Below are positions 46,452 to 57,131 of a stretch of 64,000 bases of DNA, one piece after another. The notes under the pieces were generated by a model, which made no database searches, was not told where the DNA came from, and saw only the letters and a list, made by a program, of their open reading frames with translations. Position 1 is the stretch's first letter. The number at the start of each line of letters is the position of its first letter. Position numbers and translations under genes: made by a program. Where the stretch lies: assembly GCA_034509495.1 (NCBI GenBank), contig CM067507.1, forward strand, positions 32,851,388 through 32,915,387. Reading direction: 5' to 3'. Source of the stretch: Acestrorhynchus altus (taxonomy: Eukaryota; Chordata; Actinopteri; Characiformes; Acestrorhynchidae).

Positions 46452-47219
46452 TATGTATCTGAGCCATGATTCAATATTTGATGAAAGCTTGATGATAATG
46501 TTTGACACTGTTCCTTGGCTCATCTGTTAACATCTGCACTGCTGCCTTTTATTCTGTGTTTCTGTAACTAAACCTTTCCAAATGAACCTATTGTTTAGAT
46601 GCCTTTAAAACAGTAAGATAGTTTTAACCATGTTCCATCATGCTTTGCTCTCTCCTGACTAAACAGAACAGAATGTGTTCAACACACTTTTCTCATTTTT
46701 GAGAATGCCAGTTTAAAATGCCCAAATCCAGCTTCTCAAGCTGACAAAATAGAAGTGTGTTTTCTAAGAAGGCTAAAAAGGAAAACAGGGTTCTGAAGGG
46801 TGCTGCACATTTCCAGTCACTTTTGCTTAGGCCCAGGGCCATAGCCCCAAATATTGTTCTTAACAAGCCCAAAACCTTATAGCATCAACCCTCTCCCGCA
46901 CCCACCCCCTGGACAAATCTGACCATAATACAAAAGTGAAATTGACCGCCATGGGAGCCCAAAATGAAAATACCCCCTCCCCCTATAAAAACAGAACGAA
47001 AATGCCCCCCCCTTCAAAAAAAACCCTGTTCTGTGCGACCCCTCGGAGGCTAAGTCCTGGGTCTCTGTGCCATCAGATGCCCCTGCTCTGGTCTGTTTAT
47101 TGTGATCTACTATTGGGTCTAGAAATAAAGCTTGCATACATTAAGATGTTCTACCTATGCAAACTAAACTAGTCTTGTTTAAAATCATTTGACTTGCTCT
47201 CATGTCACTCATTTCAGTG
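46452..47219. other. Unannotated DNA
   Basis: 46860-47090 is C-rich (runs of 5 to 8 C) and holds opposing 86- and 78-codon frames without motifs. It could be part of an unrecognised retroelement. Confidence 0.3.
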
Positions 47220-47660
47220 TGACATTCCCATCTGCAGCACAACATGCACTTTGCTTGAATGAAATCTGCTGAATTAATCATTGGCTGATGATTTTGGTCT
47301 ATTTGTAGTTGATGAATAATTCAGGGTTGCATGTAGCTTTGGGGATCAGGTTTCCACAGCCATTAATTGTTTAGGGAGGAAAAAGTGGCCCTTTAGTGGA
47401 CACGTAAACTCGGTTACTGTGATGATGGTGGTGATGTTGATGTTTTATGCTTGGGGTGCATTTTGTTTGCTGCCTGAGGAGCAGAGCTGAGGTAAATGAC
47501 AGGCTTGGAGCTTGAAGCAGCGTGGCCGGTAAATGGTCGGGTCGGCCATTGACGCCCATTTCCCCTCAAATATGTTCCACACCGCCGTAAAAGTGGAAGA
47601 TGTCCTGCAGCATGTGTTTGGAACGTGGTAATGACCACTGCTAGCTGCACTTTTATGACC
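47220..47660. promoter_or_regulatory. Candidate conserved non-coding block
   Basis: CTGAATTAATCATTGGCTGATG, CAGCCATTAATTG and GGTAAATGACAGGC (TGACAG, Meis/TALE-like) lie within 250 bp of repeat-free DNA. The three overlapping minus frames (62-95 codons) share the same DNA and lack motifs. Function is an inference. Confidence 0.3.
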
Positions 47661-47706
47661 TCCTGTTGTATGATCACACACTCAAAACTGGCACTGCTCA
47701 TTTGTG

Positions 47707-47707
<1 letters not shown>

Positions 47708-47798
<91 letters not shown>
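47708..47798. repeat. (TG)n microsatellite
   Basis: About 45 units with a GCGTGCG interruption at 47758-47764. Confidence 0.97.
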
Positions 47799-47801
<3 letters not shown>

Positions 47802-48344
47802 TTAGTTTCTGTGCATTTTCAAGGCAGAAACACCCTGACTATGATGTGAAACCGGAGAAAGACAGGCCTGAAATAATCCCTGTATATGGAGTGATACAGA
47901 GTTCTGAATATTGATATTCAGTCTCATATGTACATACACAGTCCTGTATGTACATTTATGTAATTTGGACCAAAGTGTGGGACAAAGAATGATTGCCATG
48001 CCTTCACTGTTGGTTCTTATGGCACTATACACCCCATAATACAAAAAGACCAGCTTAAAATGGGACAGATTTTCAAACATAAAGGATCAGCTCATATTTA
48101 CATTTGCAGTTAATAGGAAAATGTTGTGTTAGGTGTCTTGCCCCAGGACTTTTAATAATATACTGTAATAATATTAATATACTGTGTACAATGTGTACTT
48201 ATTGTCCATATATACTAAGACGTCCAATATGCCTGTGTTCTGACACAGCCAGTCAGCAAGGTAGGGCATATACAGACTATATATTGTCATATATCCTTAT
48301 AAGGTACATAAAGTCATGTGTATATGTGTATATGCATGTGACTT

Positions 48345-48357
48345 TTCTCTCTCTCTG

Positions 48358-48438
<81 letters not shown>
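48345..48438. repeat. Compound (TC)n(CA)n
   Basis: About 16 TC units, then about 31 CA units. Confidence 0.97.
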
Positions 48439-48442
<4 letters not shown>

Positions 48443-48955
48443 GCAGAAGCACAAACAAGCTCTCCTGGCACTCTTTCGCTCTGACATACATTTAGAAAAG
48501 CATGGCAGGCGTTCGCTGAAACTTACAAGTGGGAATGATACATCAAACAAAAGAGAATGAGCTACTGAGAACAAACGAGTGGGGAGACAGATAGAGAGGG
48601 AGAGGACAGACAGAGAGAAAGAGGAGGAGAGAACCAGGGCCAAATTAAGAAGCAGAGTGAGGGAGATGTGTGGAGACCAAAGGCTTGTAGCTCATGATCA
48701 CTTTGGGTAGCAGTGTGTTGATTAAAGACCTGGCTCTCTGGAGGCCCAATAGAGAAGGGGATGAGGCCCGGCCCAAGGAGGTTTTTTTTCTTTCTCCTTT
48801 ATCCAGCCTATGACACCCGCAGATTCCTTGCCAGGAGCCCAGAGAAAGAGACCCTTTTTCTGCACTCTAGTCCTCCGGCACTCATGAAATGAGTTCATTT
48901 GGAGTCTGGCTGTTCTGGCGTCTCTTAATTTGGACTCCTTGCTCTTCTTTAGTCT
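48439..48955. other. Unannotated DNA
   Basis: 48540-48640 is purine-rich (AGAGAGG-type). 48750-48940 is repeat-free. No exon recognised. Confidence 0.35.
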
Positions 48956-49410
48956 TTGGTGCTCCCAGAACTGAACAAATGATTAGCAGCCAAGACTCTG
49001 ACATGTTCATTTTGGTTCACGATCTTCTGAGCTTGTGATCTGTTTACTTGGAGAATAAACAGAAAGTTAATCAAATGAAATAGGGTCAAAAAAGTACTTT
49101 GAGAATGAGAGCATGAGGAATGTGTTGAAGAACTCTGCAGAAAGCTGATGGCAAATTGGAAATATTCAGCACTTAGCAGACTGCGGTGCCCCCATAACTG
49201 AACAAACGACTAGCAGCCAAGATGTTGGCACGTATATTTGGGTTTGTGATCTCCTGATCTGACTATTTGTTCATGTTGAAATATAAACAGAAAGTTAATA
49301 ACCTGAAACGGGGTCCCAAAAGCATTTTGTGCGCAAGTGCATGAAGAACATCAGCCCAAGAACAATGTGAAAAGCTTAAGGCAATACGAAATGAGTCAGA
49401 AAACAGTGAG
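48956..49410. repeat. Imperfect 228-bp tandem duplication
   Basis: Copy 1 starts GGTGCTCCCAGAACTGAAC (48958) and copy 2 starts GGTGCCCCCATAACTGAAC (49185). AGCAGCCAAGA and ATAAACAGAAAGTTAAT (49055 and 49283) recur at the same spacing of 227-228 bp. The copies are substantially diverged, so the duplication is old. The unit is not a transposon type I recognise. Confidence 0.8.
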
Positions 49411-49561
49411 CTCTCATGGTGCAGTGAAGGAAGAGGGCAAGTATGTGAATATCTTCAGCAGTCCAAATGAATTTGCCTTTGAATAGAGCCAGTGATAGCC
49501 TGGCCGATGGCCTGATTTCTCTTTTTGACCTGTGACCCCTGGTGTGTACCCTTTCCCCCAG

Positions 49562-49606
49562 GCTCAGACATGCTCACGATAGTGGAGCTGATCAGCACAG
49601 CAGGGG
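49562..49606 (+). CDS. Candidate 45-bp microexon (unproven)
   Basis: A pyrimidine tract TACCCTTTCCCCCAG precedes 45 bp that are followed by GTGAGG, so both splice signals are good. The length is a multiple of three. Read with 2 leading bases it encodes SDMLTIVELISTAG without a stop. I do not recognise the peptide and see no neighbouring exon. The chance of such a pattern in 64 kb is not small, so this is a low-confidence call. Confidence 0.15.
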
Positions 49607-49753
49607 GTGAGGGAGACGTGACAGGACACACACACTCGTTTACAGGCTAAGCGTGCTGCTGCATCCAAATATGCCTCAATATCTTGGAAGAAGAAGAACA
49701 ATGGAAACTAACATAAACAAGGAAGAAAAGGCTTTCTTATTGTGGTCATTTAC

Positions 49754-49880
49754 ACTGATCAGCCATAACATTAAAACCACTGGCAGGTGATGTGAATAAC
49801 ATTGATTACCTGGTTATGGTGGTACCTGTCAATGGCTGGGGTCTATACAGTAGACAGCAAGTGGTCAGATACCAAAGAAT
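49754..49880 (+). mobile_element. Tc1-like element terminal fragment
   Basis: ACTGATCAGCCATAACATTAA, AACCACTGGCAGGTGATG, TGAATAACATTGATTACC and CAGTAGACAGCAAGTGG match the 5' end of a widespread fish Tc1-like element. Only the terminal 120 bp remain. Confidence 0.6.
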
Positions 49881-49959
49881 ATAGCGGATTGGTCTGAAGT
49901 CTAAATGCAATTGTGATTTTAGACCAATGCATAGACAGCTTGAATTGTTTGTTTGTTTG

Positions 49960-50449
49960 TTTGTTGCTGATAAAAAACTAACACATATCTCAGAAATCCT
50001 GTTTGTTTGTGAGCTGAAAATGCAAGCATTTTGAGTTATATGTAATGATTAGATTAACAAAGATGTTTATCATTTTTTTAGAAAATCATAATGTTTATTT
50101 TAACAAAAAATAAAGTAATCCAAATAAACACAAACGTGTTATTTATTATTTTTTGCTATTTATTTATGTATTATCCCTTCTCAGGACTTTGAACATTGTG
50201 TGACGGGAGCCCTCCCTTCTCTTTTTCCTCTACAACTCAATATCTGGGTGCATGATGTCTTCAGCCCCGCCCCCTTGCTGATCAGTCAGAGGCTGCGTGC
50301 AGGTTGAGCGTGTACATGAGGAGGGAGCAGTGAACACACAATGGAAGGCTCCATTGTTATGATATGTGTATCATGTCTGAAGGTTACTCTGATCCTGAGT
50401 AGAAACAGCATGTAACTGCCTGCAAAGTACAGATCTTGGCTTCTCGAAC
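49960..50449 (-). mobile_element. TTAA-MITE family B, copy 4
   Basis: Reversed blocks: TATCTCAGAAATCCTG, TTGAGTTATATGTAATGATTAG, TATTATCCCTTCTC, AACTCAATATCTGGGTGC, GCTGATCAGTCAGAGGC, AGGTTGAGCGTGTACATG, AGGTTACTCTGATCCTGAG and the end GATCTTGGCTTCTCGAAC. The inner-left terminus is missing. No TTAA duplication remains. Confidence 0.65.
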
Positions 50450-51723
50450 AACACAAACAGCCAGACGTCCTGTCCACAGTGACATCACATGATTATGTGA
50501 TTTGCTGGCAAGTAAATCTGTGAAAAGTTATACACTAGCAAAAGACACACCACCGGCGACCAGGCTGTGTCTGTTTTCAGGGATTTCACTGCAGTTGCTT
50601 TTGGCCCTCAGCTCTCACTGTGAGGGCAGAATCACACCTTGGGTTCTCAGCTTTATAAGTCCGGACTTCCTTGACACAAATCACATACCAACTCTTTCTA
50701 ACAGTAGTGCAGTGAAGCATCAGTGACTAATTCATTGTAGAACATCATACTTTAATAAAATCTATAACTGTTTTTAGAAGCTCCTGTTATTAAAATCCAA
50801 TATAATAAAGCAGTTTTTATTACCTGAGATGTTGGTCAAGTTGGCCCTGAACAAATAATTTCAAGTTTTGGGCTGCTATGACAAGCAGTTTTAGAGATTT
50901 ACATGGATCCAAGAGGCAAAATCAGCCAAAAACTTAAGACCGCCTGAATTTTTGAATACATTTTGTCACAGTAATAAGCTATATTATACAATGTCATATA
51001 TTTTTTTTATTCTCACCTTCTAGACACCAATCTACAACTTTTTTCTTCAGAAATCAAGTGTAAATCTTGAATGTGAAGTCACCACATTAAAAAAATAAGT
51101 AAAAAAAATCGTTTGGTAATTTTTGATAACAGCTTCATCACTTTCATCAAGATATTAAACTTCTGATAGTATGGACACATCAAGTAATTACATATTTAAG
51201 AAGCCGATGGCGCTCCATAAAGATATCATCATATGCAGAATGACTATCTCATGTAATTACTGTGTTATTACCAAAAAAAAACGGTAATGACAAAAACACA
51301 CAAAAACACACAGCTTGTGTATCTAGGGCTCTAAGGGTTAAACACTTTACAGCTCTGAGTGTAAAATATCTTCAAAGCTTGTTCTTCCTCCAACTTAATG
51401 AGTGGCTGAGAAGACTTTGATCTTGAATTGGTCAGTGGTGGGTCGTGTCTTTTAAGGATATTCAGTATAAAAGTTAGTGCTGTTTCGGTATAAAAACATG
51501 GTTTTAAAATGTAAAAATGTGTTTTGCAAGCTGAAGAAGGACAACAATGAAAAGTAGCATGACAGAGAGCTGAGACAAAACAACAAAAACATGACAAAAT
51601 ATGACAAAGAGGTGTGATACAGTCATCAAGGCCAGAGGAGCACCTACACAGCACTGATACACACTCCTAGTCTTGTTTGTTTGTTCACTGAATCCTCTAA
51701 AATGCATTTATGCAGTTATTTTT
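50450..51723. other. Unannotated DNA
   Basis: A piggyBac-like single end, TCTAGGGCTCTAAGGG followed by TTAA (51322-51341), is visible, but no partner end was found. The minus 107-codon frame at 51331-51654 is not supported. Confidence 0.35.
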
Positions 51724-51822
51724 AGAATAGAATAGAATAGAATAGAATAGAATAGAATAGAATAGAATAGAATAGAACTTTATTGATCCCTTGGGAGGGT
51801 TCCTTCAGGGAAATTGAGACAG
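51724..51822 (-). mobile_element. LINE/SINE tail with (AGAAT)n
   Basis: About 10 AGAAT units run into AACTTTATTGATCCCTTGG and AGGGAAATTGAGACAG. Read on the minus strand this is a retroelement 3' end (GGGATCAATAAAGTT) with a (CTATT)n tail. A second example starts at 63958. Confidence 0.6.
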
Positions 51823-51924
51823 CCAGTATCGATTTGAACATTGATAATGATTGGTTAAAAGAAGCAAAAGTGTTTGTTAATTGTTATTGTGATATTACTT
51901 TATATCACATCGGTGCATATAGTA

Positions 51925-52370
51925 CACTATATGGACAAAAGTATTGGGACACCTGTATATTCCTTGTTTCTTCTGAAATCAATGGTATTAAAAGGGTTTT
52001 AAGAGGGTTCTGTTGGAGTTACTGTCTCTACTGTCTGGGATTTTAGAACATTGCAGTGGGGATTTGATTGCAATGAGGGACATCAGCTTTAGTGGGGTCA
52101 GGACATTAATGATCACCACCCCACCTCATCCCCAACTCCCCAACTCACACTAAAAGTGCTGGATGGAGCGCCATCATTCACAGTTGCACTGCTCCACAGC
52201 TCAATGCTGGAGGGCTTTAATTCCCTCTACCCTACGCCTGGCATGGTGCCAATAGATTCATGTTTATCTGCTCCAGAGAGTCCAAAACCAGCTATGTCAT
52301 CAGTGGGTACTGTTTAACGTAGGTGAATGCATTCATTAAAAGGGGTGTCCACAAACATTCATATATAATG
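51925..52370 (+). mobile_element. TA-MITE family A, full length
   Basis: Begins CACTATATGGACAAAAGTATT after TA (51923-51924). It passes through TTTTAGAACATTGCAGTGG, TTTGATTGCAATGAGGG, GATCACCACCCCACC, GGCATGGTGCCAATAG and GGGGTGTCCACAAACATTC, and ends ATATATAATG at 52370. It is 446 bp and non-coding. The two ends are inverted repeats of about 25 bp with mismatches. The right flanking TA has decayed to CA. Confidence 0.9.
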
Positions 52371-52619
52371 CATGTAATGATATATAATATATAATGAATA
52401 TTATTGTCGTGCAAAATCTTAATATCTCAAAAATGTCAACATTACAGGAGAATCTTTCAATGGCAGTCAATGTAAAATGATTATATTCCAAGTCATAGTG
52501 GAACATTTCTAATCGTCTATTCATCATGAAATTCTGACACTTTACAAAGAATATCAATGAAAAAAAACACATGGTAGTAATGATTCTTATGTATAATCAA
52601 TCACAATATTAGTATGTTG
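52371..52619. other. Unannotated AT-rich DNA
   Basis: Starts with a short ATATAAT stutter. Nothing else recognised. Confidence 0.4.
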
Positions 52620-53160
52620 TCTATTAGTTGTTTTCAGCTGAAGTAAGCCGACCTATGGTCTGGTATAATGCTGCGCACCCACAAACTGTTGAGGAGCATT
52701 CCTCCTGACTGGAGTTGGAGGAGGAGTGTAAAAATTCAAAGAGATTGCAGAATAAAAACATGCAAATCTGGTTCCGATGGTGCCTCCCACCCACTGAGAC
52801 CTGCTGTCCAAACAACTGGCCTGTTTTAGCAGACTGCACCCGAGGCAAGAAACATGCTTTTAATCATGTTTGTTTTTCAAACGTCACCTTTCGAGACTTT
52901 CCCGCTCCGATCAATTTGCTCATCAGTTTCTTTTATTTTGAATGAGTCACGATGATTAGGTGAAGCAACAGCGGTGGTAAATGGGGCCGTGTATTTCCTC
53001 GGAAAACCTCGGCTTTGAACTAGACGGAAAAGTCTATTACACTCAGCAAAAACAGGCTCTTCCACAAGTGCGATGCGAGGAGAAAAGTGAATATCAATGC
53101 TGGCAGGCCTGAGACGGTGGAGGTGAGAAAGTGCGAGCGGGGTTAGTTGCATTACAGAAA
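52620..53160. promoter_or_regulatory. Candidate conserved non-coding block
   Basis: Repeat-free, with AATCTGGTTCCGATGGTGCC, TTTAATCATGTTTGTTTTTC, GATCAATTTGCTCATC and CGATGATTAGGTG-like TCACGATGATTAGG. Frames of 74-91 codons on both strands overlap and have no motif. Function is an inference. Confidence 0.28.
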
Positions 53161-53525
53161 TAGCTGATGTTTCTGGGGCATGCAGCTAAAGGTAATGCTG
53201 TTCCGACTTGTTCCGACAGGCTGTTATGTAATAGCCTTTTGCTGTTCTTTCAAGCCTGTACTTTTCCACTGCTCTTCCACACAGGCCTGTACCCTGCTGA
53301 GTGATTTAGGTGAACTTGTTGCCTCCGGGGACTGCAGAGCTTATATTGGGGGCAAGATGAAGGGAATAAGGCTGACATATGGATATTAAAGGTATAAGTT
53401 ACAGCCTGCTCCAACATGTCCCACATTAGTAGTTGAGTAACTCTGGATTCTCATGTCAGTATGAAGATAACATTATGATAGATTAGGAGTTCATTTCCTT
53501 TTTACACAACTGGTCAAGTTGGTTT
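53161..53525. other. Unannotated DNA
   Basis: No repeat family recognised. The 69-codon plus frame at 53180-53389 has no motif. Confidence 0.35.
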
Positions 53526-53735
53526 CTAGTCCCTCTAGAGATGTACTGCCAATAGAAAAGTACTGTCTGGTGATAAACATGAACCTATTGATATCGTGTT
53601 TTAATGCCAGGGGTGCGCTAGAGGGGTATAAAGCCGGCAGCATTGAGGTGTGGACCTATGATGTGGTGCTGCATCCAATAGGTTTGGGATGGGTTGTGGA
53701 GATGGGGATGAGGTTGGGTGGTGAAGCTGAATAAC
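53526..53735 (-). mobile_element. TA-MITE family A, internal part, reversed
   Basis: AGATGTACTGCCAATAG, GATAAACATGAACCTATTG, GCGCTAGAGGGGTATAAAG, GGGATGGGTTGTGGAGATGG and GGTTGGGTGGTGA match the reverse strand of the family centre. Both ends are lost. Confidence 0.7.
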
Positions 53736-53986
53736 ACTCTTCCCAGTTACTATGCCCATGTGGGGCCTGTATGGGTATGCCATTAAGGTGGCAGTAATGA
53801 TCAGACCCATTTTTTGGGACCCCAGTTGAATCCCAGTAAGAGGAAATGTACAACATTGGAATGGGGAGTGGCTTATAAAGAACAGAATTGAATTTTTAAT
53901 TCATATAATGAAGTTTTCAGAGAATTAAAACAGCCCCCCTCCACCCCCAATGTACTCACACACTCACCATTTAAAACCTTCTTTTC

Positions 53987-54020
<34 letters not shown>

Positions 54021-54963
54021 AGCATTTAAGGACCAACAGGAATGCTCCCAAATAATTCGTTTTGATTCAAAATAGCTTTGATTTCAGAGAAGAAAGGTCT
54101 TTTTGTTTTTCGTTATCATGGCAACAAAATATCACCACTTTCTGATAAATCACATGAAGAGGTTCATACATTAAGGGCCATCCATCATTCTCTGAAAGAC
54201 TGCCAGCTTTTTCTTGAGCTGAAAGGTCAAGGGGGTCAACAGAATGAATAATGCAGCCGGGCCTTCATCTCTCATGGGACACATTTCAGCCACCCCTGGA
54301 GAAAAAAAAAATACGAGAGAAAGAGCAACAAGAGATCGGCATCGCGGATAGTCTTTTGTTCTGTATCGTCTCGTGTTGTCTCTGGTGGCTGGAATTGACC
54401 ATGTTGGAAGTGGCTTGAAGCTTGCAGAATGTGGACACTCATCTGTCTGGCACTGAGTGATGGGTGGCTTTCTCATCATGGCTTTTAATCCTAGCTCACT
54501 GTGCCGGTCATAGCTGTTTTTCATGGTGAAGAAGCTCTGTGTCACCTCTTTCCTGGTTCCTCTCCAGGCTTCTCCATCTGTCAATATTTCTAATCAGGCT
54601 TCACTGATGAATGAGTCGTCTGCTGTTGACCTTGTAGTGGGGATAATGGCGTTCTGTGACTTTGTCCAGACCTTTGAGTGTGTTTTTGAAATCAGACAAA
54701 TGCTGATTTCTTCTGATGAAGCTGTATGATGTACCATCTCATTGGTGATACCTTCAGACACTTTAATTCATTCAAATCCTCCCTAATAATAGATTTTAAG
54801 CTGCATGTCCATGTAGATCAGCTTGTAGAATTGGAGCTTTCTGTGTGTAACCTTGTTTTTTCACTAAATGTTTCATTAAATGTTGTGCTGTGAGTTCCTG
54901 AGTGAGCAGGATCACAAATAAAGTGCAATTAAGTTCATTGAAGGTCTTCCAGAAATTAAATGT
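53736..54963. other. Unique DNA with a short (TG)n
   Basis: A (TG)n run lies at 53989-54017. 54170-54720 is repeat-free and holds a 137-codon minus frame (54171-54584) without recognised domains. I treat that frame as chance. Confidence 0.35.
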
Positions 54964-55046
54964 TTCTTCTTCTTCTTCTTCTTCTTCTTCTTCTTCTTCT
55001 TCTTCTTCTTCTTCTTCTTCTTCTTCTTCTTCTTCTTCTTCTTCTT
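54964..55046. repeat. (TTC)n
   Basis: Twenty-seven perfect units abutting a LINE fragment on its 3' side (minus strand), so it is probably a tail-derived microsatellite. Poly-Ser and poly-Leu frames are its translations. Confidence 0.97.
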
Positions 55047-55215
55047 TCAGCTGCCCCTACCTCCTCCACTGTTACACCAACCATCTCCATGTCCAACTTC
55101 ACTACATCCATAAACCTCCTCTTCTCCTTCTGCCCGGCAGCTCCATCTACAACATCCTTTGTTCGATATATCCCCTATTCCTCCTCAACACATGTCCAAA
55201 CCATCTCAACCAGAA
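55047..55215 (-). pseudogene. LINE RT C-terminal fragment
   Basis: The minus strand reads LRWFGHVLRRNRGYIEQRML, a stop, then MELPGRRRRGG and further stops. This is the conserved tail after the RT domain in a group of non-LTR elements (RTE-like by memory). Only about 55 codons remain. Confidence 0.65.
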
Positions 55216-56110
55216 ATCAAATGTTTATTTTTTTATTTATATATAAAACGAAGGGAAAGAGTATAAACAACTAAAGTGCTGAAATAAGTGCAGGCTAACG
55301 TACCCCAATAATGATGCATCTGTTTTATTACTGCAAGAGACTTGCACCTAAGTTATTCACTCACCCTTACACCCGTGTAATGTGACGTGACACTAAACTT
55401 GATTTGATCAAATTGATGTTTGAAGCTCGCTGTGACATTATGGTGTCTGAACATATTTATTTTCTGATCTGAATAAAAGCTCTGAATTCCGAGAAACTCA
55501 ACCAGCCAAAAGCTCTCGTTATGTCATTTTTTTTGCCTCAGTCAGGAGAATAGTTCAAATGCATGCTAATTTGTCCTGCTCACAAAGTGCTGCTAAAATA
55601 GCCACATTCTACAGCCTTTTCATTCAAATTTTCAGTGTTGTTAAAACCATATGGCTGATCCATGAAATGTTCACAAGTTCCCTCTGCATGGCACTGCTCA
55701 GATCAAGGCAATAAACCATCTGTTGGCAAAGCAAACCCAGTTTAATGACAGAGACAATTAGGCTGTTAGGATCAGCTATGTGAGAAGATGAGACGTGCTA
55801 GGCTTGAATGAAGAGCATCCGACCCAACAGTATGCAGTTTAGAGTTTAGAGTATTCCTGATTTTCCTTGTTCCACGTTTCCTTGTGGAAAGCACATGGTT
55901 AACCTTTAGCCAGAGCAGTTGTGGAGTTGCTAAGTTTCAGTTTGTGTGAGACGTGAGATGAGTTTCGTTCTGTGTGTCCATTTACAGTAAACCTTGCATA
56001 TTTAAAACCTACTCAAAGGGACAAAGGGATTAGAAGACAGTAGCAGTAGTAGAATAAAACAACATAATTTAATAAAATAAAAGAGAATATAATAGAATAG
56101 AAAGTCAACA
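55216..56110. other. Unannotated DNA
   Basis: No repeat family or exon recognised. Confidence 0.35.
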
Positions 56111-56330
56111 AGAAGAGAAGAGAAGAGAAGAGAAGAGAGAAGAGAAGAGAAGAGAAGAGAGAAGAGAAGAGAAGAGAACAGAACAGAACAGAAGAGAAGA
56201 GAAGAGAAGAGAAGGGAAAAGAAGAGAAGAGAAGAGAAGAGAAGAGAAGGAAGGGAAGAGAAGAGAAGAGAAGAGAAGAGAAGAGAAGAGAAGAGAAGAG
56301 AAGAGAAGAGAAGAGAAGAGAAGAGAAGAC
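56111..56330. repeat. (GAGAA)n homopurine array
   Basis: About 220 bp of AGAAG/GAGAA units with a few C changes near 56178-56193 and a GGAAGGGAAG break near 56248. The minus Ser-Leu-Leu-Phe frame is its translation. Confidence 0.97.
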
Positions 56331-57077
56331 TTAAAGACATAAACAGAAAGATAAACTGAAGTTAATATTCATAAACAAGCATAAAATTTCAGTGTGACCT
56401 GAGGTGGAGACTGACTGACTGAATGACAGTCATTTTAGAAGTGCACGTAAAACCTCCACCACACTCAGTCTGTTTTAAAATGGGGGAGCGGCACACACTC
56501 GCTCTGCCTCTTCTGTAGGTTCCTTGCTCTTTGAGGACGTAGAGTACCTCCAGCCTCATTTCTGAGACTCGTGGCGTGAGTCTAGGTCTCCCTGCTGTGA
56601 GGGTCATCGCTCTGATCTAAACCTTCGTGTAAGAGCACATGCACAGTCAGCGGGACGGCAGGCGTCCTGCATAATCAGCATTTCAAAGTGCCACTGTCAA
56701 TTATCAGACCACTCTCTACACGTGGCTTTCATTTCACCGGGCCATGTTGGGTCAACACGTCTGTTGATGACATCACCTCACACTGGGGGGTTCCTCTGAG
56801 TGGTGGGAGGGGATTTGGGGTGAGGAGAAGAGGTGTGATTACATGAAAGCTCTACATTATTACAAAAGGCCACATGAGGCCATTTATTTCAGTGATTTTT
56901 TTGTTATAGCAAACAGAGAGTAAAGTGGGATATTCTTGAGAAAAAGGACATTTTTAGAGTAAAACTGTGAAAATAAGACATTTCTAAGACTAAGAGTAAA
57001 GCTGAGAACATCAGACAGAGTGTAAACAATAAGATTTAAAAAATAAGACATTTTACAAACACTGCTGAAGAGTACAA

Positions 57078-57079
<2 letters not shown>
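56331..57079. other. Unannotated DNA
   Basis: 56400-56800 is GC-balanced and repeat-free. No exon supported. Confidence 0.35.

Positions 57080-57129
<50 letters not shown>
57080..57129. repeat. (TG)n microsatellite
   Basis: Twenty-five perfect units. Confidence 0.97.

Positions 57130-57131
<2 letters not shown>

Noticed and set aside
50450..51720. 107-codon minus frame (51331-51654)
   Set aside because: No domain and no coding-like codon pattern. Lies beside a possible transposon end.
54171..54584. 137-codon minus-strand open frame in unique DNA
   Set aside because: No recognised domain, no splice or promoter signals, and ordinary composition. A frame of this length is expected by chance in 64 kb.
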